Assembly (NCBI GenBank): GCA_964496275.1
Contig: CAZBYL010000065.1
Coordinates: forward strand, 1 to 9,760
Reading direction: 5' to 3'
Origin: CAZBYL01 sp964496275
GTDB lineage: Bacteria; Synergistota; Synergistia; Synergistales; Synergistaceae
DNA length: 9,760 bases
The notes below the pieces were generated by a model. The model was not told the DNA's origin and did no database searches. It saw only the letters and a program-made list of their open reading frames with translations. This document shows, piece after piece, positions 6,951 to 9,760 of this stretch. A program made the position numbers and the translations under genes. How positions within the stretch are numbered: the first letter of the stretch is position 1; each line of letters starts with the position of its first letter.

Positions 6951-6957
6951 ACGCACA

Positions 6958-8856
6958 ATGCCAATCGGTACAAAAAAACATGAATTCCAAAGTGAAGCAA
7001 AGCAAGTTCTTGAGCTGATGATCCACTCTGTTTATTCAAACCCGGATATCTTTTTGAGGGAACTTATATCAAATGCATCTGACGCTATTGACAAGCTTAG
7101 GATTGAGTCACTGAGCCACGCAGAGCTTTCTGACATGGCGAAAGACGGCAAAATAGAGATTGATATAGACAAGGAAAAGAGGACTTTGACTATCTCTGAT
7201 AATGGGATAGGCATGACGGAGGACGAACTTACGTCATACCTAGGAACCATTGCCCGCAGCGGTACAAAAGAATTTATGACAGCAATGCAGGCGGCAAAAT
7301 CCGGAGCAGGCAGCGACTTGATAGGACAGTTTGGTGTCGGTTTCTACTCAAGCTTTATCGTTGCAGACAAAGTAACTGTTAATACTCTTAAAGCAGGGTC
7401 AGACGTAAGTTGCGCATGGGAATCCGAGGGCGATGGAACATATACTATTGCCGAAGGAAGCAGAACAGAGCACGGAACTTCAATAACTCTCCACATGAAG
7501 GATACGGATGAAAACAAAGACGGCGAAGACACGAACGACCATGCAAAGGATTATTTGTCCGAGTGGACTCTGCGCGGCATAATCAAAGAATACTCTGACT
7601 TCGTTACATATCCCATCATGCTGTCCGACGTTGCAAAGGAAAAAAAGGACGACGAAAAGGAAGAGCCTGTTAATTCCATGAAAGCACTTTGGACTCGTCC
7701 CGAAAGTGAAGTTTCAGAGGAAGAGTACAAAGAATTTTATCGTCACATCTCACACGACTGGGATGACCCCCTGGAGAGAATAACATACAAAGCCGAAGGC
7801 AGCAGTGAGTTCAGAGCTCTGCTCTATATTCCGTCCCGTCCTCCGATGGATTTATTCTATCAGGACGGAAAGCACGGCGTACAGCTTTATATTCGCAGAG
7901 TATTCATTATGAATGACTGCCGCGACTTAATTCCGGAGTATTTGCGTTTTATAAAGGGCGTGGTAGATTCAGAGGACCTTTCCCTTAATGTATCTCGCGA
8001 AATATTACAGCAGGACAGACAGACATCCATCATCAAAAACAGCCTTACAAGAAAAGTCCTTGACACTCTCAGAAAGATGAAACAGGAAAACGAGGACGAG
8101 TATAAAAAATTCTGGCAGATTTTTGGTATAGTGCTGAAAGAAGGAATAGTATCTGATACAAAGAACCGCGAGCATATAATGAAGCTTTGCCTGCTTGATT
8201 CTTCAAACGGCACAAAGACCACACTTGAAGACTATGTAAAGAATATGGCAGACGGACAGAAAAAAATATACTATATCGCGGGAGGGTCTTCTGATCAGCT
8301 TGTAAATTCACCAAAACTCGAGAGTTTTAAAAAGAAAGACGTAGAAGTTCTGGTACTTTCTGATGCGGTGGACGAGATATGGGTCAACAACGCGCGTAAT
8401 TTTGAGGATTATGACTTTGTATCAGTATCTTCGGATGACATAGAACTTCCCGACTGCATGAAAGACGATGAAGCAAAGGAGAAAGAGGCTCTCGCACACA
8501 GCGGATTTGTCGGAAGAATTAAAGATTCGCTTGCGTCTCTCGTGGAGGATGTAAAGCTTTCAAACAGATTAGTAGATTCCCCTGCATGTTTTGTTCAGAA
8601 AGGTGAACCTATCTCGCCCCAGATGAGAAACTTCTTCCGCTCAATGGGACAGGATGTTCCCGAAGAAAAACGAATATTGGAACTCAATCCGGCCCACCCG
8701 TTAGTCAAGAAGGCCGCGGCTGAAGCAGAGAAGGAAGAAACAGACATGAAAGAGTGGGGACTTCTCCTCATGGGGCTTGCCTCTATTTCGGACGGAGAAC
8801 CGGTACCCGACGGCAAGAAATTTACAGACCTTGTAAGCAGGCTCTTAGAAAAATAA
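6958..8856 (+). CDS. htpG: HtpG, bacterial Hsp90 chaperone
   Basis: A 632-residue cytosolic Hsp90 homologue, an ATP-driven dimeric clamp that assists late folding of client proteins. The GHKL ATP site is complete: N box ELISNASDAIDKLR with Glu35, Asn39 and Asp42; DNGIGM (81-86) with Asp81; GTIARSGT (96-103); and the lid-end motif GQFGVGFYSSF (123-133). The middle domain carries the catalytic-loop arginine Arg347 in LNVSREIL. A short charged segment (about 182-197 and 226-238) replaces the long acidic linker of eukaryotic Hsp90, and there is no MEEVD tail, as expected for a bacterial form. Length matches the family (624 in E. coli). It follows clpB in the same direction but across a strong terminator, so it is probably a separate unit with a promoter at the end of that terminator or fed by read-through. 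Confidence 0.97.
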   Translation: MPIGTKKHEFQSEAKQVLELMIHSVYSNPDIFLRELISNASDAIDKLRIESLSHAELSDMAKDGKIEIDIDKEKRTLTISDNGIGMTEDELTSYLGTIARSGTKEFMTAMQAAKSGAGSDLIGQFGVGFYSSFIVADKVTVNTLKAGSDVSCAWESEGDGTYTIAEGSRTEHGTSITLHMKDTDENKDGEDTNDHAKDYLSEWTLRGIIKEYSDFVTYPIMLSDVAKEKKDDEKEEPVNSMKALWTRPESEVSEEEYKEFYRHISHDWDDPLERITYKAEGSSEFRALLYIPSRPPMDLFYQDGKHGVQLYIRRVFIMNDCRDLIPEYLRFIKGVVDSEDLSLNVSREILQQDRQTSIIKNSLTRKVLDTLRKMKQENEDEYKKFWQIFGIVLKEGIVSDTKNREHIMKLCLLDSSNGTKTTLEDYVKNMADGQKKIYYIAGGSSDQLVNSPKLESFKKKDVEVLVLSDAVDEIWVNNARNFEDYDFVSVSSDDIELPDCMKDDEAKEKEALAHSGFVGRIKDSLASLVEDVKLSNRLVDSPACFVQKGEPISPQMRNFFRSMGQDVPEEKRILELNPAHPLVKKAAAEAEKEETDMKEWGLLLMGLASISDGEPVPDGKKFTDLVSRLLEK

Positions 8857-8872
8857 TCAGAGAAAAACTTTT

Positions 8873-8915
8873 ATTCGGGCAACAGGACATACACTGCTGC
8901 CCGAATTTGTTTTTT
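8873..8915 (+). terminator. Rho-independent terminator of htpG
   Basis: A perfect nine-pair stem ATTCGGGCA (8873-8881) / TGCCCGAAT (8898-8906), then one A-C mismatch, three further pairs CAG/CTG and an eight-base loop, is followed by a T run broken by one G (8906-8915). Confidence 0.93.
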
Positions 8916-8934
8916 AAAAAGCGTATATCACACT

Positions 8935-8962
8935 TTGCAGCAATCCTTACACATGTTAGACT
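8935..8962 (+). promoter_or_regulatory. Probable promoter of the exported-protein gene, with extended -10
   Basis: TTGCAG (8935-8940) is followed after 16 bases by TAGACT (8957-8962), preceded by TGT, which makes an extended -10. Transcription would begin near 8969. The -10 overlaps the left arm of an inverted repeat, ACATGTT (8951-8957) / AACATGT (8977-8983), whose right arm ends just before the ribosome site. Confidence 0.45.
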
Positions 8963-8983
8963 AGTTCCGCTTACGCAACATGT
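8951..8983. repeat. Seven-base inverted repeat around the promoter of the exported-protein gene
   Basis: ACATGTT (8951-8957) and AACATGT (8977-8983) are exact inverted copies separated by 19 bases; each also holds the self-complementary hexamer ACATGT. One arm covers the -10 box and the other lies next to the ribosome site, a layout that suits a repressor operator. Its role is inferred from position alone. Confidence 0.45.
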
Positions 8984-8986
8984 CAT

Positions 8987-8992
8987 AAGGAG
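8987..8992 (+). promoter_or_regulatory. Ribosome binding site that fixes the TTG start at 9001
   Basis: AAGGAG is eight bases before the TTG at 9001. The in-frame GTG at 8992 overlaps the last base of this site and so is unlikely to be the start. Confidence 0.75.
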
Positions 8993-9000
8993 TGATTGCA

Positions 9001-9705
9001 TTGCTGAAAATTTGGATTTGCCTGATAAGCCTCTTATTATCGCTCGGTCCTTCCGCCGAGGCTTACACAACAGCCCGCCCCACTGATTTTATATACAAAA
9101 CAGGGGCACTCTCTACAAAGATAAACCTTGTTTTTATGCAGCCCTACACAAAAGACATCGATGCAAACGGAGTTTCTCTCTCTGTAAATATTAAGGGAAA
9201 GAAAATGCTGAAATCAGCGAATCTGAAATCGGATACGTCACAAATTTTTGCATTCTCTCTGAAAGACTTGCTCGTAACCTCACAGCAGAAAAAATATGTG
9301 CAGCTCACTTCGGCAAATATAATACGTAATACAGAAAAAAATCTTTTTACATGGAACATAGAGGGCATTGTCGGAAACATACCCTTTAAGTATGAAACAT
9401 TATTCACAAAAGAAGAATATTCCATCATAGCCGTTGAGGAGGAAATCTACGCAAAACCCGGCGGCGGAGGGCTTCTCATCCAGTATGCCGGCATTGATCA
9501 GGAAACCTCGGATTTAATTTTTTATCTAACCAACGAATCCTCTCTCCCCCACTTCAGCGTCAAGAAAATACGAAAAAGCGACATACCGGGGTATTTCAAA
9601 TTTTTAGACGGAATTATACAAATTAGGGGCACCCAAAAAGATGGTTCAGAGACATTTATGAAGTACGAGTGGGAGAAACCCCCAAAATCCGCATCGCAGC
9701 GGTAG
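9001..9705 (+). CDS. Exported protein of unknown function with N-terminal signal peptide
   Basis: A 234-residue protein that I do not recognise. Residues 1-21 form a signal peptide: a lysine at position 3, a hydrophobic core (about 4-16), and a probable signal peptidase I cut after Ala-Glu-Ala, before Tyr22. There is no lipobox, so it should be released to the periplasm or outside rather than lipidated. The mature part has no cysteine and no further membrane helix. It alternates polar and hydrophobic residues as beta-rich proteins do, and contains a four-glycine run (154-157) and a charged, proline-containing tail (about 224-234). No catalytic motif is evident. It is set apart from htpG by a terminator and has its own promoter with an inverted repeat, so it is not obviously part of the chaperone unit. 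The TTG start is chosen from the ribosome site; a GTG nine bases upstream would add three residues. The coding call is firm; the function is open. Confidence 0.85.
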   Translation: MLKIWICLISLLLSLGPSAEAYTTARPTDFIYKTGALSTKINLVFMQPYTKDIDANGVSLSVNIKGKKMLKSANLKSDTSQIFAFSLKDLLVTSQQKKYVQLTSANIIRNTEKNLFTWNIEGIVGNIPFKYETLFTKEEYSIIAVEEEIYAKPGGGGLLIQYAGIDQETSDLIFYLTNESSLPHFSVKKIRKSDIPGYFKFLDGIIQIRGTQKDGSETFMKYEWEKPPKSASQR

Positions 9706-9760
9706 GGAGTCAATCCCGCTAATTGTGTAAACCTCCAAGAAGGTGCAAAATAGAGAGCAC

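Noticed and set aside
8992..9003. GTG at 8992 as start of the exported protein
   Set aside because: It overlaps the ribosome site AAGGAG; TTG at 9001 has proper spacing and leaves a complete signal peptide.
9698..9720. Hairpin AGCGG/CCGCT over the stop codon of the exported protein as a terminator
   Set aside because: No T run follows on the plus strand and the stem is short.

Overview
The window reads as bacterial chromosome carrying a proteostasis and stress group: a Lon-type protease, a cold-shock protein, the ClpB disaggregase and the Hsp90 homologue HtpG, plus a DNA-repair glycosylase, a tRNA gene and one exported protein I do not recognise. The organism has moderate G+C, strong GGAGG-type Shine-Dalgarno sites, at least two probable TTG starts, sigma70-like promoters and clear Rho-independent terminators. 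There is no CIRCE box in front of clpB. The mix would fit an anaerobic bacterium of the Synergistota or a neighbouring phylum, but that is a low-confidence impression, not something the sequence proves.

Left part, minus strand (1-3920). A tRNA-Leu(UAA) gene is cut by the left edge and has its own near-consensus promoter. Next is a two-gene operon read right to left. It begins with an 855-residue Lon-family protease of the AAA_32 type. The following gene, an endonuclease III-like glycosylase (nth), starts on the last base of the protease stop codon. The operon has a promoter at about 3547-3575 and ends in a stem-loop terminator at 157-196. Upstream of it lies a single-gene cold-shock unit with its own promoter and terminator.

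Centre and right, plus strand (4167-9705). clpB is divergent from the cold-shock gene across a 335-base control region. It ends in a strong terminator, and only 31 bases later htpG begins, so htpG probably has a promoter overlapping that terminator. htpG ends in another strong terminator. A separate promoter, with an inverted repeat around it, then drives a small secreted protein of unknown function. The last 55 bases contain no gene.

The genes fit one theme. ClpB rescues aggregates (normally with DnaK, which is not in the window), HtpG helps clients mature, the Lon-like protease removes damaged protein, and the cold-shock protein melts RNA structure. All core enzymes keep their catalytic residues. 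I see no CRISPR array, prophage or complete mobile element, and no convincing new multi-gene system. The most open questions are the unknown exported protein and the control sites in front of clpB, htpG and that gene.
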